Below, one piece after another: positions 18,160 to 29,281 of a DNA stretch of 64,000 nt (position 1 is its first letter; every line of letters begins with the position of its first letter). A program made the translations under genes and the position numbers. The stretch lies in the NCBI RefSeq assembly GCF_001767395.1, contig NZ_CP017014.1, positions 3,985,012-4,049,011 on the forward strand, in the 5' to 3' direction. The stretch is from Rhodococcus sp. WMMA185. Its GTDB lineage: Bacteria; Actinomycetota; Actinomycetes; Mycobacteriales; Mycobacteriaceae. The notes under the pieces were generated by a model. It was not told the DNA's origin and did no database searches. It was given only the letters and a program-made list of their open reading frames with translations.

Positions 18160-20579
18160 GAACGTTCGTACCCTTCGTCAGCTCGATCCGGCTGGCCGCG
18201 GAATCGATGCCACAGCCGGCGTCCGGCGAGGAAAAGCAGTAGGGCACCCGCACCGGCGGTGAGCAGCGCCAACGCCTGCCCGTACGCGTTGGACCGTACT
18301 GTCACACTGGTCGGCTCACCCAATTGCTGTCCGTTTCCAGTTGTCAGAGCGAAATTGACGACGAGTTGGCGCGAGTCGTTGGCCGTGGTGGGCACGGTGA
18401 GAGTTCGGCTGCCTCGCGGTGGGAGCGTAATGGCTCCGATATCGGTGATGTCCATCTCCGCCGGTGCGTCCACCCGCAGTCGGACCGTGATGCCTACCGG
18501 GAGATCGTTCCGGGCCACCAGCAGCAACGGGCTTTGCTCCGATGCCAGCGTGTAGACGCCGCCCGGAGACACGACGGTGGCGCCGGCGAACAGGCCGTCC
18601 ATGGTCTCGGCCACTACGTCGGCTCGAATATCGGATGCCTCTTCTGCGGATCGGTGCTCACCGTCGTGCCGGTGCGCGAGGCTCATCGAGCGCAGGATGT
18701 CTTCGCGGAGCGGTGCGAGGAACGTGCTCGGGGTGAGGGGGTTTTGTGGATCGTCGACGAGGGCCGCGCTCAGACTGTCGATACGGGACACCTGTGTGGC
18801 GGCGGCATCGCGGATGTGCTGGGGGATGCTGTCGGCGGTATGACCGGAGTGGTCGAGCGGCGCGACCTCTGTCGATTCTGGTGGATCTCCCAGCAGTTCG
18901 GGCAGGGGGTGAGCCGTGGCCAATCCCGACCGCAACAGCGAGGAAACCGCGGACAGCAGGGTTGCCGCATCGTCGGCGTCGGCGGTCCACAGTTGCGGCG
19001 GCACCATCATCAGCGAACGCGATGTCCTGTAGTCGCCCGACGCCTCGGGTTCGAGAGCTGACCAGGCGACGGCACCGAGCGCGTCCTGCAGGCGGGCAGT
19101 CTGGGAGTCGTCGGTCAGGCTGTAGCGGGCACCAGCGGGGGTGAAGACGGGCATCTGCGGGGTAGTCCCCACAGCCGCAAGTGCGGCGCCGACAGACGGG
19201 TCGAACAGCAAGGCGTCAACCCTGCCGGGGGCAAAGGTGTTCTGGGTGGCCCCGTGGGTGATGGGTTCGCCACTACCCGGAACGGCGCCTTGGCCTCCCG
19301 CGGTCTCGATGACGTAGACGTTGTCTCGCGGCGTGCCCGTCTCTACGGTGTTCGCCGCAACGAGCGCGGTGGTCGGAGCGTCGCCGAGGAGCACCTGCGC
19401 GGTTGCGTTGTCGAGCATTCCCGCGGCGCTCCAGACGAAGTTTCGCAGCGACGTGACCCCCAGAATGTCGTCGACGATGTCGGCGGGTGTACCCAGAGCG
19501 GCAGCGGTGAGGTTCGGGTTCGCGATCTCGGTGACCGCGGAGAGGTCGGCCTGTGCGAAGGGCACCGAGGTCGTGCACATCGATGCGGCCAGAGACCGGA
19601 GGCGCTCGAGCCAGGCAGAAGCGGCCTCCGTGCCGGCGCCCTCACGAGCTGAACCCATGGGATCGGACGGATCGTCCACCACCAGGTATCCGCGGGTCAT
19701 GTTCTGCACGGTGATGAGCAGGTCGGGGTCGATGGCCAGACACAGGCTGTTCCGGAGCATGCGGTCAGGGTCGACGGTGTCATTGGTGGCGAACTCTGCG
19801 GCCGACAGCAGTCCGTCGAGCCGCCCACCCTCGGCGAGCGACGTCGCGAGGTCGTCGTCCACGAGGCGAACGGGATCGGCAATGGAACCGGGAACGCCTG
19901 CTGCGAGCCGAGGCCTGTCGGCGAGCGGCCACATCATCGTCAGGGCCACCGGGCTCGAAATGTCGGGTGGGACGGCGGGGTCTCCCGGGACGCCCAACAC
20001 CGGGAGCAAGAAGCGGGCGTCGTCGAGCCGTGCTGCGCCGCCGTAATCGGGGGTGCCGTTTACGTTCACCAACAGCGGATACACACCGGGCTCGGTGATG
20101 TCGAGCGAAACCTCGGTGTCGGAGTGCAGCGGCAGCGAGAGAGTAAAACTCCTACTCTGGCCCTCGTCGAGTCGGGTGGCGACGGTCTCGAACATGCCGA
20201 CGGTGTCGTACCACGACTGATCGAGAGTGAGCGACGTACGGAGGCCTTCACTGCGCGAGATCGCTGGAGCACGCTGGAGTCGGAGGTTGACATCGTTCAC
20301 GGTGCGGTCACCGACGTTTTTTACCGATCCGGAGACCGTGACGGTCGCTTCACTGGTGGTGGTGACCGTGGCGGGCGTGACGTTGTCGATGTTCAGTTCC
20401 AGAAAGGCCGGGTCCTCGTCGACCGTCTGGGTGTGATCGCTCTCGTACGGAATGCGGCTCTGGACGCTCTCGTGGTGGACACGATTCTCGGCGACAGCCA
20501 CAACGTAACTGTTGGGAGCCAGCGCGAACGCGAGTGCGACCAGCATCACGCCGCCGACCCGATGCAGAGCCGTCCTCAT
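18156..20579 (-). CDS. Secreted/membrane-anchored protein of the murJ operon (Rv3909-like, DUF6049-type)
   Basis: An 807-residue protein with an N-terminal signal segment (about 8-30), a large extracytoplasmic region and a single C-terminal membrane helix (about 770-790) followed by a short basic tail. It has the same position and length as Rv3909 of M. tuberculosis. A beta-sandwich-like stretch just before the membrane (about 690-765) is typical of cell-surface proteins. Function is unknown; the coupling to murJ (4-nt overlap) and to mutT4 (4-nt overlap) suggests co-expression with envelope synthesis. Confidence 0.82.
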   Translation of the reverse strand: MRTALHRVGGVMLVALAFALAPNSYVVAVAENRVHHESVQSRIPYESDHTQTVDEDPAFLELNIDNVTPATVTTTSEATVTVSGSVKNVGDRTVNDVNLRLQRAPAISRSEGLRTSLTLDQSWYDTVGMFETVATRLDEGQSRSFTLSLPLHSDTEVSLDITEPGVYPLLVNVNGTPDYGGAARLDDARFLLPVLGVPGDPAVPPDISSPVALTMMWPLADRPRLAAGVPGSIADPVRLVDDDLATSLAEGGRLDGLLSAAEFATNDTVDPDRMLRNSLCLAIDPDLLITVQNMTRGYLVVDDPSDPMGSAREGAGTEAASAWLERLRSLAASMCTTSVPFAQADLSAVTEIANPNLTAAALGTPADIVDDILGVTSLRNFVWSAAGMLDNATAQVLLGDAPTTALVAANTVETGTPRDNVYVIETAGGQGAVPGSGEPITHGATQNTFAPGRVDALLFDPSVGAALAAVGTTPQMPVFTPAGARYSLTDDSQTARLQDALGAVAWSALEPEASGDYRTSRSLMMVPPQLWTADADDAATLLSAVSSLLRSGLATAHPLPELLGDPPESTEVAPLDHSGHTADSIPQHIRDAAATQVSRIDSLSAALVDDPQNPLTPSTFLAPLREDILRSMSLAHRHDGEHRSAEEASDIRADVVAETMDGLFAGATVVSPGGVYTLASEQSPLLLVARNDLPVGITVRLRVDAPAEMDITDIGAITLPPRGSRTLTVPTTANDSRQLVVNFALTTGNGQQLGEPTSVTVRSNAYGQALALLTAGAGALLLFLAGRRLWHRFRGQPDRADEGYERS

Positions 20580-21142
20580 CCGGCGTCTGGCCTCTGCTGG
20601 AGGTTCAGATCAGGGGCTGGGGTCATCTGGGAGATCAAGTCACCGGCGATTTCTGCGAGTTTCCGTTCGTCTGCGTAGGCAAGGCGTGATTTCAGCTCGG
20701 CCAATGGCACCCACGCGACCTCGGTGACTTCGACGTCTTCATCTGACAGTTCCCCACCGAGACATTTCATCAGATAGTGGTGGACGGTCTTGTGGACGCG
20801 TCGGCCCTCTGTGACGAACCAGTAATCGATGCTGCCCAGCGACGCCAGGACGGTGCCCCGGATACCGGTCTCTTCCTCGACCTCGCGCATCGCGGTCTGT
20901 TCGGCGGTTTCGCCCTTCTCGATGTGACCCTTGGGTAGCGACCACAGCAGTCGCCCACGACGGTCGGTTCGGCCGATCAGTGCTGCGCACAGCTTGTTTT
21001 TGGGTCCATCGAGGCCGTTGATGACGAGCCCGCCCGCCGAAGTTTCCCGGACCGTCTTCATTCGGTGTCTGTCGGATTTGTTAACCGTGCGTCGTCGCCG
21101 CGCGTTGCGGCGACTCCTGTTCGCACGTTCGGCAGCAGACAC
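20576..21142 (-). CDS. mutT4: NUDIX hydrolase MutT4
   Basis: NUDIX pyrophosphohydrolase. The Nudix box [22 protein letters not shown] is visible as [13 protein letters not shown] plus REVEEETG, near residues 77-98. It has a basic N-terminal tail (SRRNARRRR) and the conserved [18 protein letters not shown] start seen in mycobacterial MutT4. GTG 21142 is chosen by homology, though its ribosome binding site is weak. The longer frame to 21202 is less likely. It is divergent from pcnA. Confidence 0.85.
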   Translation of the reverse strand: MSAAERANRSRRNARRRRTVNKSDRHRMKTVRETSAGGLVINGLDGPKNKLCAALIGRTDRRGRLLWSLPKGHIEKGETAEQTAMREVEEETGIRGTVLASLGSIDYWFVTEGRRVHKTVHHYLMKCLGGELSDEDVEVTEVAWVPLAELKSRLAYADERKLAEIAGDLISQMTPAPDLNLQQRPDAG

Positions 21143-21292
21143 CTCATCGATAGTAATGCGATCAACTGCCCCTATATATATGCCGCACCCGAACCGGAAC
21201 ACTTCGTGACAGTCCCGTTGCGATGGGGCAGCGAGGTGACGCCGGACGCATGCGCATCCAGCTATTTGCGCACGTCGGTAAGCTTCCTGGAC

Positions 21293-22744
21293 GTGACTGA
21301 CCCTTCTCTAGACGACGAGCGCCGCACACGACTGCTTGCCGCCGCCGCTGCCACGCTGCGTGAGTTGTCCGACGTCCTGACGCAGCTCGGCGCGAGGTTC
21401 GCCGCCGCCGGCCATGAGTTGTACCTAGTGGGGGGTAGCGTCCGTGACGCGATTCTCGGTCGCCTCGGTACCGATCTCGACTTCACCACCGATGCCCGGC
21501 CGGAGCAAATACAGAAACTGCTGTCCGGTTGGGTTGAGCACCAGTGGGACGCGGGCATCGACTTCGGCACCATCAGCGCTGTCCGGGCCGGTCAGCAGAT
21601 CGAGATAACAACGTTCCGCGCCGACACCTACGACCGGGTGTCGCGCAATCCTGTCGTCCAATTCGGGTCGAAGCTCGAGGACGACCTGGTGCGCCGCGAT
21701 TTCACGGTCAACGCGATGGCCGTGCGGATCGGTGCGGACGGAGCGCTGGAGTTCGTCGACCCGTTGAATGGCATGGATGCGCTGTTGGCGGGCGTACTGG
21801 ACACGCCTTCGGCGCCGGAGAACTCCTTCAACGACGACCCGTTGCGAATGTTGCGGGCAGCGCGGTTCGTTTCACAGCTGGGATTCTCGATGCACGAGCG
21901 TGTACACCGCGCCATCGTCGACATGGCGCCGCAAATCGAGCGGATTACGGCCGAACGCGTCCGCGCGGAGCTCGACAAGCTGATTCTCGGTGAATTCCCC
22001 ATCGACGGCGTGAACGTCATGTGTGAGACGGGCCTCGCCGATCATGTGTTGCCCGAGGTGCCGCAGATGAAGCTGGAGATCGACGAGCACCACCAGCACA
22101 AGGACGTGTATTGGCATTCCTTGACCGTCCTGAAGCAGGCCGTGGACCTCGAGGAGAGCGATCCCGACCTGGTGTTGCGGTGGGCCGCGCTGCTGCACGA
22201 CATCGGCAAGCCCGCCACCAAGCGCAACGAGCCGGGCGGCGGAGTGAGTTTTCATCACCACGAGGTGGTGGGAGCCAAGATGGTCCGAAAGCGAATGCGT
22301 GCGCTGAGGTACTCGAAGCAGATGGTGGACGACGTCTCCCAACTTGTGTACCTCCACCTGCGTTTTCACGGCTACGGCAAGGGTGAGTGGACCGACTCCG
22401 CCGTGCGCCGGTACGTGACGGATGCGGGGCCACTGCTACCGCGACTGCACAAACTTGTTCGCGCTGACTGCACGACCCGCAACAAGCGGCGGGCCGCGGC
22501 GTTGCAAGCCGCCTACGACGACATCGAGGAGCGGATCGCCCGGATCGCGGAGCAGGAGGATCTCGCGCGGGTCCGCCCCGACCTCGACGGCAATGCGATC
22601 ATGGAACTTCTCTCGATTCCCGCCGGACCCGAGGTCGGGAAGGCATGGAGGTTCCTCAAGGATCTCCGTCTCGATCGCGGCCCGCTCAGCCGGGAGGAGG
22701 CCGAGGCGGAACTGCTGGCCTGGTGGGCAGAGCGCCAGAAGTAG
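21293..22744 (+). CDS. pcnA: CCA tRNA nucleotidyltransferase
   Basis: Adds or repairs the 3' CCA end of tRNAs. The 483-residue protein has the nucleotidyltransferase motif [20 protein letters not shown] near residue 43, [10 protein letters not shown], and an HD domain with [11 protein letters not shown] followed by [10 protein letters not shown]. It is strongly similar to the mycobacterial enzyme to its last residues. GTG 21293 gives the family length. In-frame starts back to 21065 would extend into the mutT4 gene. Confidence 0.93.
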   Translation: MTDPSLDDERRTRLLAAAAATLRELSDVLTQLGARFAAAGHELYLVGGSVRDAILGRLGTDLDFTTDARPEQIQKLLSGWVEHQWDAGIDFGTISAVRAGQQIEITTFRADTYDRVSRNPVVQFGSKLEDDLVRRDFTVNAMAVRIGADGALEFVDPLNGMDALLAGVLDTPSAPENSFNDDPLRMLRAARFVSQLGFSMHERVHRAIVDMAPQIERITAERVRAELDKLILGEFPIDGVNVMCETGLADHVLPEVPQMKLEIDEHHQHKDVYWHSLTVLKQAVDLEESDPDLVLRWAALLHDIGKPATKRNEPGGGVSFHHHEVVGAKMVRKRMRALRYSKQMVDDVSQLVYLHLRFHGYGKGEWTDSAVRRYVTDAGPLLPRLHKLVRADCTTRNKRRAAALQAAYDDIEERIARIAEQEDLARVRPDLDGNAIMELLSIPAGPEVGKAWRFLKDLRLDRGPLSREEAEAELLAWWAERQK

Positions 22745-22951
22745 AGTCTGCGATCTCTCCCGCCGCAGGTCCTCCCGTCGCCGGTCCTCGTAGCGCCGGC
22801 ATGGCTTCACCACCGCAGCCGACGTCGGGTGCGAGAGACGTTATCGAACGCTCACAGGGGTTAATCCCGACGAAACACGGTTGTCGGCAACATTGAATCA
22901 GGTCGATAGCAGGGTGGACCAGCAGCGACCGTGCAGGTGAGGAGCGTATCG

Positions 22952-25900
22952 ATGCAGCAACAGATGGCAGGAACCTCCACCGTGAAGTCCGCCTGCTCGT
23001 ATTGCGGTGTCGGCTGCGGCATCGTCCTCGAGGTCGGAATCGATCCAGAGACGAAGGCCCGCCGCGTCATTTCGGCGTCCGGCGACAAGGAGCATCCCGC
23101 CAACTTCGGCAGGCTGTGCACCAAGGGTGCGACCAGCGCCGAGATGCTCGTGGCCGGTGGTCGGATGGAAACCGGTTACCTGCGCGACGAGCGCGGGCAG
23201 TCACCTGCCGCGGTGAACGTCGATGCGGCCATCAGCGAGACGGCCCGGCGCCTGAAGGCGATACTCGACGAGCACGGCCCGGATGCACTCTCCTTCTACG
23301 TCTCCGGCCAGATGTCTATCGAGGCCCAGTATCTGATCACCAAACTCGCGAAGGGTTTCGTCGGCACCAACCAGATCGAGTCCAACTCGCGACTGTGCAT
23401 GGCCAGTGCGGGTACCGGATACAAGCAATCCCTCGGTGCAGATGGTCCACCCGGGTCGTATCAGGATTTCGACAAGGCCGACCTGTTCTTCGTGATCGGC
23501 TCGAACATGGCCGACTGCCACCCCATTCTGTTCCTGCGGATGATGGACCGGGTCAAGGCCGGTGCAAAGCTGATCGTGGTCGATCCCCGGCGCAACGCGA
23601 CTGCCGACAAGGCGAATCTGTTTCTGCAGATCACCCCGGGCACCGACCTGGCCCTGCTCAACGGCTTGCTGCATCTACTGGTGAAAGGCGGGCACACCGA
23701 CCCCGAGTTCATCGCCGAGTTCACCGAGGGCTGGGAGGTGATGCCGGAGTTCCTCGAGGACTACACCCCCGACAAGGTGGCCGAGATCACCGGAATCCCC
23801 GAGGGCGACATTCGCACCGCGGCGAGGTGGATCGGCGAGTCCGCGAACTGGATGAGCTGCTGGACGATGGGGCTGAATCAGAGCACCCACGGAACCTGGA
23901 ACACCAACGCTATCTGCAACCTGCACCTGGCCACCGGGGCGATCTGCCGGCCGGGTAGCGGCCCGTTCTCCCTCACCGGGCAGCCGAACGCCATGGGTGG
24001 CCGGGAGATGGGATACATGGGCCCTGGGCTGCCGGGCCAGCGTTCGGTACTCGCCGACGACGACCGCGCGTTCATCGAGGACTTGTGGGATTTGCCCGGA
24101 GGCGCAATCCGCACCGAGGTCGGTACCGGAACCGTCGACATGTTCGAGCGTATGACAGCCGGCGACATCAAGGCGTGCTGGATCATCTGCACCAATCCTG
24201 TTGCCACCGTGGCTAATCGAAGGACGGTTATCGAGGGCCTCGAGGCCGCGGAACTCGTGATCGCGCAGGATGTGTTTCTCGAGACGGAGACCAACGGCTA
24301 CGCAGACATCCTCCTGCCCGGTGCGCTATGGGCCGAATCCGACTCGGTGATGATCAACTCCGAGCGGAACCTCACGCTGTTGCAGCAGGCTGTCGATCCG
24401 GTGGGACAGGCACTGCCGGACTGGCAGATCATCGCTCGCGTCGCATGCGAGATGGGGTATGCGGAGGCATTCACCTATGCCTCCTCGGAGGACGTGTTCG
24501 AGGAGATCAAGCGAACGTGGAATCCCAAGACCGGCTACGACCTTCGAGGCATCACCTACGACCGCCTTCGTGAGACCCCGGTGCAGTGGCCGAGCCCGCC
24601 CGGTGACCACACCGACCGCAACCCCATCCGCTACGTCAACGACGGCATCAGTCAAAACTTGCTGTCGTCGGCCGACGGTTCACTCCCCCGACTCGCGTTC
24701 GCCACGCCCACCGGCAAGGCGGCCTTCTTCCCGCGTCCCCACATGCTGCCCGCCGAAATGCCGGACGATACATATCCTTTCGTCCTCAATACCGGGCGTC
24801 TGCAGCACCAATGGCACACCATGACGAAGACGGGGAAGGTTGCCAAACTCGGGAAGCTGAATCCGGGTCCGTTCATCGAGATCAATCCCCTTGATGCGCA
24901 GAAACTCTCGATTGTCGACGGCGACAAGGTCGAGGTGGCATCGCGGCGCGGACGCGCGGTATTGCCCGCCGTGGTCAGTGACCGCGTCCTCGTCGGGGGG
25001 TGCTTCGCGCCATTCCACTGGAACGACTCCTTCGGTGAGTATCTCAGTATCAATGCCGTCACGAACGATGCCGTCGATCCGATGTCCTTTCAGCCGGAGT
25101 TCAAGGTGTCCGCCGTATCGTTGACCAGGGTCGCCCCGGTGTCCGCGCCGGAGGTCCCGCAGCCCACGGTGGCGGTCGAGCTCCCGAAGGGGTCTCCCGT
25201 GGCCGAGTTGAGTCGCCTTCTGGGGCTGGACGACTCCGTCTCCCCCAGCTTCGACGAACACGAACGGGTGTACCTGACAGGACTGCTTTCCGGTTTGCAG
25301 GCGGGTGAGGTGCGGGGCGTGCCGGTCCTTCCTCCGAGTGCACCGATTCAGGGCTCCAAACGGATGTGGCTGGACGGCGTCATGGCCGGGTTGTTCTCGC
25401 GCTCTGGCAGTTCGGACGCAGTAGCCGCAGGGCGAAACTCGGTGAGTCCAGAACCGGAACGACACCCGGTGATGGTGGTGTGGGCATCGCAGACCGGCAA
25501 CGCCGAGGAGTTCGCCGCCGAGTGCGCTGAAAGACTCGGGGCGGGTGGGCACGACGCGAAGCTGATCAGCATGGACGAGTGCGATGTCGCCAGTCTCGCC
25601 GAAGTCCGCGACCTTTTGATCATCACCAGCACGTTCGGAGACGGTGATGCGCCCGACAACGGCAGCGGCTTCTGGGCGTCGCTGAACAGCGATACCGCAC
25701 CCACGCTGTCGCAGACCCGATACGCAGTACTGGCTTTCGGGGACTCCAGCTACAACGACTTTTGCGGGCACGGCAAACGGATCGACTCCCGTCTCGACCA
25801 GCTCGGTGCGAAGCGAATGATCGACCGAGTCGACTGCGAACCGGACTATGAGACCCAGGCGCACGAGTGGTTGACCCAGGTCGAGAAACTGATCGGGGAA

Positions 25901-27136
25901 AGGCCGGGTGGGTCATCGGCGTCAGCTGTGCCGGAGACACCCGTGGGGCCCGCTACATCGTCGGGGCCGGTCACGACGAAGCCTGCGGGAGCCGTCCGAG
26001 CTGCGAAGAAGGCCCCCGCGTATACCCGAAAGTCTCCGTTGGTCACCCGCCTGACCAGGAACGTTCCGCTCAGTTCAGCGGGTTCGTGGAAGGACGTGCG
26101 GCAGTTCGGATTCGACGTGAGCGATCCGAAGTTCACCTACGAGGTCGGCGACGCGCTCGGTGTGTGGCCGACGAACAGCGAGGATGCCGTCGACGAGTGG
26201 CTGAAGGTCACTCGACTGGCTCCCGAAGAGCCGGTGAAGCTTTCCGGCCTGCCCGAGATGACGCTGTGGGAGGCTCTGCGAACCCGGTTCGAGATCACCA
26301 AGACGACTCCCGATATTCTCCGGTTCGTGCGTAGCCGCACTCAGAACACCGAGTTGGATCGGTTGATGCGCCCCCAGAACAAGATCGCTCTAGGGCAGTG
26401 GTTGTGGGGACGTCAGTCGATGGACGTGCTCGCGGAGTACGAGGTGGACGCCGACGTCGAGGAGTGGTTGGGTGTTCTCCCACGGCTTGCGCCCCGGTTG
26501 TACTCGATATCGTCGAGCCCCAAGGTCGACCCGAACGAGGTCCAGCTGACGGTGGCAACGGTGCGATACAGCCACGAAGGCAAGAACCGTTCGGGGGTCT
26601 GCTCGACGTTCCTCGCGGACCGTTGCGACGGCGCGGACGTACCGATCTTCGTGCAGAAGTCGCCGCACTTTCGCCCTCCGAAGGCGTCCGATGCGCCGAT
26701 GATCATGGTGGGGCCGGGTACCGGGATCGCGCCGTTCCGCGGATTCCTACACGAACGCAGGGAGTCGGGGCACACCGGCAAGAACTGGATGTTCTTCGGT
26801 GAGCAGCACGAGGCTACCGACTTCTACTACCGCGAGGAGATGGAGGCCATGCGGCGCGACGGATTCCTCACCCACCTCGATGTGGCGTTCTCCCGCGATC
26901 AACGGCAGAAGATATATGTGCAGGATCGTCTCCGCGAGCACGGCGCAAGGGTGTGGAGTTGGTTGCAGGACGGTGCGTCCTTCTACGTGTGCGGCGACGC
27001 GAGCCGTATGGCGAAGGATGTCGACGAAACGCTCCGTGAGCTCGTCCGTGTTCATGGCCGCCTCGACGAAGAAGACACCGAGCGGTATATGAAGCAGCTG
27101 GTCGCGGACAAGCGCTACGTGCGAGACGTGTACTGA
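22952..27136 (+). CDS. Fusion of assimilatory nitrate reductase and CysJ-like NADPH flavoprotein
   Basis: The 1394-residue enzyme is probably a self-contained NADPH-nitrate reductase. Domains in order: an N-terminal 4Fe-4S site (CSYCGVGCG near 15-23 and GRLCTKG near 50); a molybdopterin oxidoreductase domain to about 540; a molydopterin-binding domain about 600-710; a CysJ-like linker with LTGLLSGLQAGE; a flavodoxin domain from about 839 (VVWASQTGNAEEFAAE); and an FAD/NADPH ferredoxin-reductase module about 1020-1394 (YSISSSPK, MVGPGTGIAPFRGF, tail KRYVRDVY). No separate reductase partner or nitrite reductase is nearby. ATG 22952 has GAGGAG 7 nt upstream. The 207-bp spacer after pcnA shows no gene. 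The molybdate genes follow downstream. Confidence 0.9.
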   Translation: MQQQMAGTSTVKSACSYCGVGCGIVLEVGIDPETKARRVISASGDKEHPANFGRLCTKGATSAEMLVAGGRMETGYLRDERGQSPAAVNVDAAISETARRLKAILDEHGPDALSFYVSGQMSIEAQYLITKLAKGFVGTNQIESNSRLCMASAGTGYKQSLGADGPPGSYQDFDKADLFFVIGSNMADCHPILFLRMMDRVKAGAKLIVVDPRRNATADKANLFLQITPGTDLALLNGLLHLLVKGGHTDPEFIAEFTEGWEVMPEFLEDYTPDKVAEITGIPEGDIRTAARWIGESANWMSCWTMGLNQSTHGTWNTNAICNLHLATGAICRPGSGPFSLTGQPNAMGGREMGYMGPGLPGQRSVLADDDRAFIEDLWDLPGGAIRTEVGTGTVDMFERMTAGDIKACWIICTNPVATVANRRTVIEGLEAAELVIAQDVFLETETNGYADILLPGALWAESDSVMINSERNLTLLQQAVDPVGQALPDWQIIARVACEMGYAEAFTYASSEDVFEEIKRTWNPKTGYDLRGITYDRLRETPVQWPSPPGDHTDRNPIRYVNDGISQNLLSSADGSLPRLAFATPTGKAAFFPRPHMLPAEMPDDTYPFVLNTGRLQHQWHTMTKTGKVAKLGKLNPGPFIEINPLDAQKLSIVDGDKVEVASRRGRAVLPAVVSDRVLVGGCFAPFHWNDSFGEYLSINAVTNDAVDPMSFQPEFKVSAVSLTRVAPVSAPEVPQPTVAVELPKGSPVAELSRLLGLDDSVSPSFDEHERVYLTGLLSGLQAGEVRGVPVLPPSAPIQGSKRMWLDGVMAGLFSRSGSSDAVAAGRNSVSPEPERHPVMVVWASQTGNAEEFAAECAERLGAGGHDAKLISMDECDVASLAEVRDLLIITSTFGDGDAPDNGSGFWASLNSDTAPTLSQTRYAVLAFGDSSYNDFCGHGKRIDSRLDQLGAKRMIDRVDCEPDYETQAHEWLTQVEKLIGERPGGSSASAVPETPVGPATSSGPVTTKPAGAVRAAKKAPAYTRKSPLVTRLTRNVPLSSAGSWKDVRQFGFDVSDPKFTYEVGDALGVWPTNSEDAVDEWLKVTRLAPEEPVKLSGLPEMTLWEALRTRFEITKTTPDILRFVRSRTQNTELDRLMRPQNKIALGQWLWGRQSMDVLAEYEVDADVEEWLGVLPRLAPRLYSISSSPKVDPNEVQLTVATVRYSHEGKNRSGVCSTFLADRCDGADVPIFVQKSPHFRPPKASDAPMIMVGPGTGIAPFRGFLHERRESGHTGKNWMFFGEQHEATDFYYREEMEAMRRDGFLTHLDVAFSRDQRQKIYVQDRLREHGARVWSWLQDGASFYVCGDASRMAKDVDETLRELVRVHGRLDEEDTERYMKQLVADKRYVRDVY

Positions 27137-27279
27137 TTCGCAACAGCGGGAGTTTCTGGTTGCCGACTCCGTAAATGCCGATCTACGATTCATAACGTGG
27201 CGTATTTGCGGAAGTGCTCGACTCTTCTGTTCGTAGGTGCCGGGCGGACACGCTCGTGCCCCGGCGGCGGGAGTTCGTC

Positions 27280-27684
27280 GTGACGAGCATTCGTATCCGT
27301 CAGGCCGCAGAGCTTCTCGGCGTGAGTGACGACACCGTCCGCCGGTTGATCGACAACGGAAGCCTCACAGCCGGCAGGGACGAGTCGGGTCGCAAGGTGA
27401 TCGACGGCGCGGAACTTGCCGAGTTCGCGCGGACCAACGCATCCGCGTCGCCAGGTCTCCTCGAGTCCTCGTCCTCGGCCCGCAACCGTCTGACCGGAAT
27501 CGTGACCGCGGTCGTGATGGACAAGGTGATGGCTCAGGTCGAGATGCAGTGCGGCCCCTTTCGAATCGTGTCGCTCATGAGTAGCGAGGCCGTCCGCGAC
27601 CTAGGGCTCGAGCCCGGTACGGTCGCCGCGGCCGTCGTGAAGTCGACCACCGTGATCATCGAAACACCGGGTTCGGACTCATGA
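27280..27684 (+). CDS. HTH-TOBE molybdate-binding protein
   Basis: A 134-residue two-domain protein. The N-terminus is an excisionase/MerR-like helix-turn-helix (about 1-50: IRQAAELLGVSDDTVRRLID). The C-terminus is a TOBE/Mop domain (about 70-132: ARNRLTGIVTAVVMDKVMAQVEM) of the type that binds molybdate. It probably stores molybdate or regulates the mod operon, but the sequence does not decide between these. GTG 27280 has CGGGAG 6 nt upstream. It overlaps modA by 4 nt. Confidence 0.85.
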   Translation: MTSIRIRQAAELLGVSDDTVRRLIDNGSLTAGRDESGRKVIDGAELAEFARTNASASPGLLESSSSARNRLTGIVTAVVMDKVMAQVEMQCGPFRIVSLMSSEAVRDLGLEPGTVAAAVVKSTTVIIETPGSDS

Positions 27685-28478
27685 TGAAGTCGCGCCGTTC
27701 AGTTGTGTCCGGAACCGCCTTGGGCGTAGTCGCGCTCGCACTACTCGCCGGCTGCGCGTCGGACGAGACCGCCTCGGGCTCCCCCGAATCCGTATCGGAC
27801 TTCGGTGGCGACATCACTGTATTTGCGGCGGCCTCGCTCGCAGAACCCTTCAGCGAACTCGCAAGGATCTACGAGTCCGAGAACCCAGGCTCCCAAGTGA
27901 CGTTCAGTTTCGCCGGGTCCTCCGACCTTGCCGCACAGCTGGACCAGGGCGCACCGGCTGACGTCTTCGCATCCGCCGACACCGAGAACATGGCGAAGGT
28001 GGTCGACGAGGGCCTGGTCGAGGGCACTCCAGCCGACTTCGCGAGCAATACACTGACCATCGTGACGGCCCCTGGAAATCCTCGGGGCATTGTGTCTCTC
28101 GCGGATCTGACCCGCGAGGGAACCCTGGTTGTCACCTGCGCACCTCAGGTTCCGTGCGGTTCCGCGACGCAGAAGGTCGAGACCGAGGCGGGTATCGAGC
28201 TGTCACCGGTCAGTGAGGAGTCCTCGGTCACAGACGTACTGGGCAAGGTGATGGCCGGTCAGGCCGATGCGGGGCTCGTGTACGTGACGGATGCGGCACG
28301 CGCCGGTGACAGGGTTACGGCAGTCGCCATCGATGAGGCGGCGCAAGCCGTGAACATCTACCCCATTGCGGTGCTGTCTGCTTCGAAGCAGCAGCAAACG
28401 GCGCAAGGCTTCGTGGACCTCGTCACCGGACCTCGAGGTCAGGAAGTTCTGGCGCAGGCAGGTTTCGCCGCACCGTGA
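27681..28478 (+). CDS. modA: Molybdate ABC transporter substrate-binding lipoprotein ModA
   Basis: A 265-residue extracytoplasmic binding protein with a lipobox LLAGC near residue 20. ModA signatures are [31 protein letters not shown] and [13 protein letters not shown]. It delivers molybdate to ModBC, feeding cofactor synthesis for the nitrate reductase upstream. It overlaps modB by 4 nt. Confidence 0.94.
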   Translation: MMKSRRSVVSGTALGVVALALLAGCASDETASGSPESVSDFGGDITVFAAASLAEPFSELARIYESENPGSQVTFSFAGSSDLAAQLDQGAPADVFASADTENMAKVVDEGLVEGTPADFASNTLTIVTAPGNPRGIVSLADLTREGTLVVTCAPQVPCGSATQKVETEAGIELSPVSEESSVTDVLGKVMAGQADAGLVYVTDAARAGDRVTAVAIDEAAQAVNIYPIAVLSASKQQQTAQGFVDLVTGPRGQEVLAQAGFAAP

Positions 28479-29281
28479 TTCGACCGGCGCGTACGAAGGA
28501 CCCGTCCGGGCTTCCGGCCTGGATCTTCCTCCCGGCGGCTCTGGGTGGCGGGTTCGTCATCCTGCCGTTGTTCGCGATGCTGACGACCGTCGACTGGTCA
28601 CGATTCTTCCAGCTGATCACGTCGGAATCCTCGCTCGCTGCACTGAGACTGAGCCTGCAGACCGCCAGCGCGAGTACCGTCCTGTGCATTGTGTTCGGAA
28701 TTCCGATGGCGGCCGTGTTGTCGCGCAGTAACTTTCGTGGAATACATGTGCTGCGGTCGTTGGTGCTGTTACCGCTGGTTCTGCCGCCGGTGGTCGGCGG
28801 AATCGCGCTGCTCTACACGTTCGGCCGACAGGGTCTCATCGGGCGGTACCTCGAAGTCGCGGGTATTCAAGTCGCATTCACCACCACAGCGGTGGTGCTG
28901 GCGCAGACGTTCGTCGCGTTGCCGTTCCTGGTGGTGAGCCTCGAGGGGTCGCTCCGGACTGCGGGTCGGCGGTACGAATACGCCGCAGCGACCCTCGGTG
29001 CGAATCCCACCACGGTCTTCCGTCGGGTGACGATTCCGCTGGTGCTGCCGGGTTTGGTATCGGGAGCGGTCCTGTCGTTCGCCAGGGCGCTCGGCGAGTT
29101 CGGGGCGACCCTGACCTTCGCGGGCAGTCTGCAGGGGGTCACGCGGACGCTACCGCTCGAGATCTATCTGCAGCGCGAGACCGATGCCGACGCTGCGGTG
29201 GCGCTGTCGTTGGTATTGGTGGTGGTCGCCGTCCTTATCGTGGTGGGCTCGCGGAGTTGGGCGACGAGGGCCGCGCTGTGA
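28475..29281 (+). CDS. modB: Molybdate ABC transporter permease ModB
   Basis: A 268-residue permease with about five or six membrane helices and the EAA loop around [23 protein letters not shown] start at 28475 overlaps modA; its stop overlaps modC (GTGA). Confidence 0.94.
   Translation: MIRPARTKDPSGLPAWIFLPAALGGGFVILPLFAMLTTVDWSRFFQLITSESSLAALRLSLQTASASTVLCIVFGIPMAAVLSRSNFRGIHVLRSLVLLPLVLPPVVGGIALLYTFGRQGLIGRYLEVAGIQVAFTTTAVVLAQTFVALPFLVVSLEGSLRTAGRRYEYAAATLGANPTTVFRRVTIPLVLPGLVSGAVLSFARALGEFGATLTFAGSLQGVTRTLPLEIYLQRETDADAAVALSLVLVVVAVLIVVGSRSWATRAAL

Noticed and set aside
24680-25864. 394-codon open frame antisense to the nitrate reductase fusion
   Set aside because: Entirely inside the strongly supported fusion gene; no domain, no ribosome binding site.
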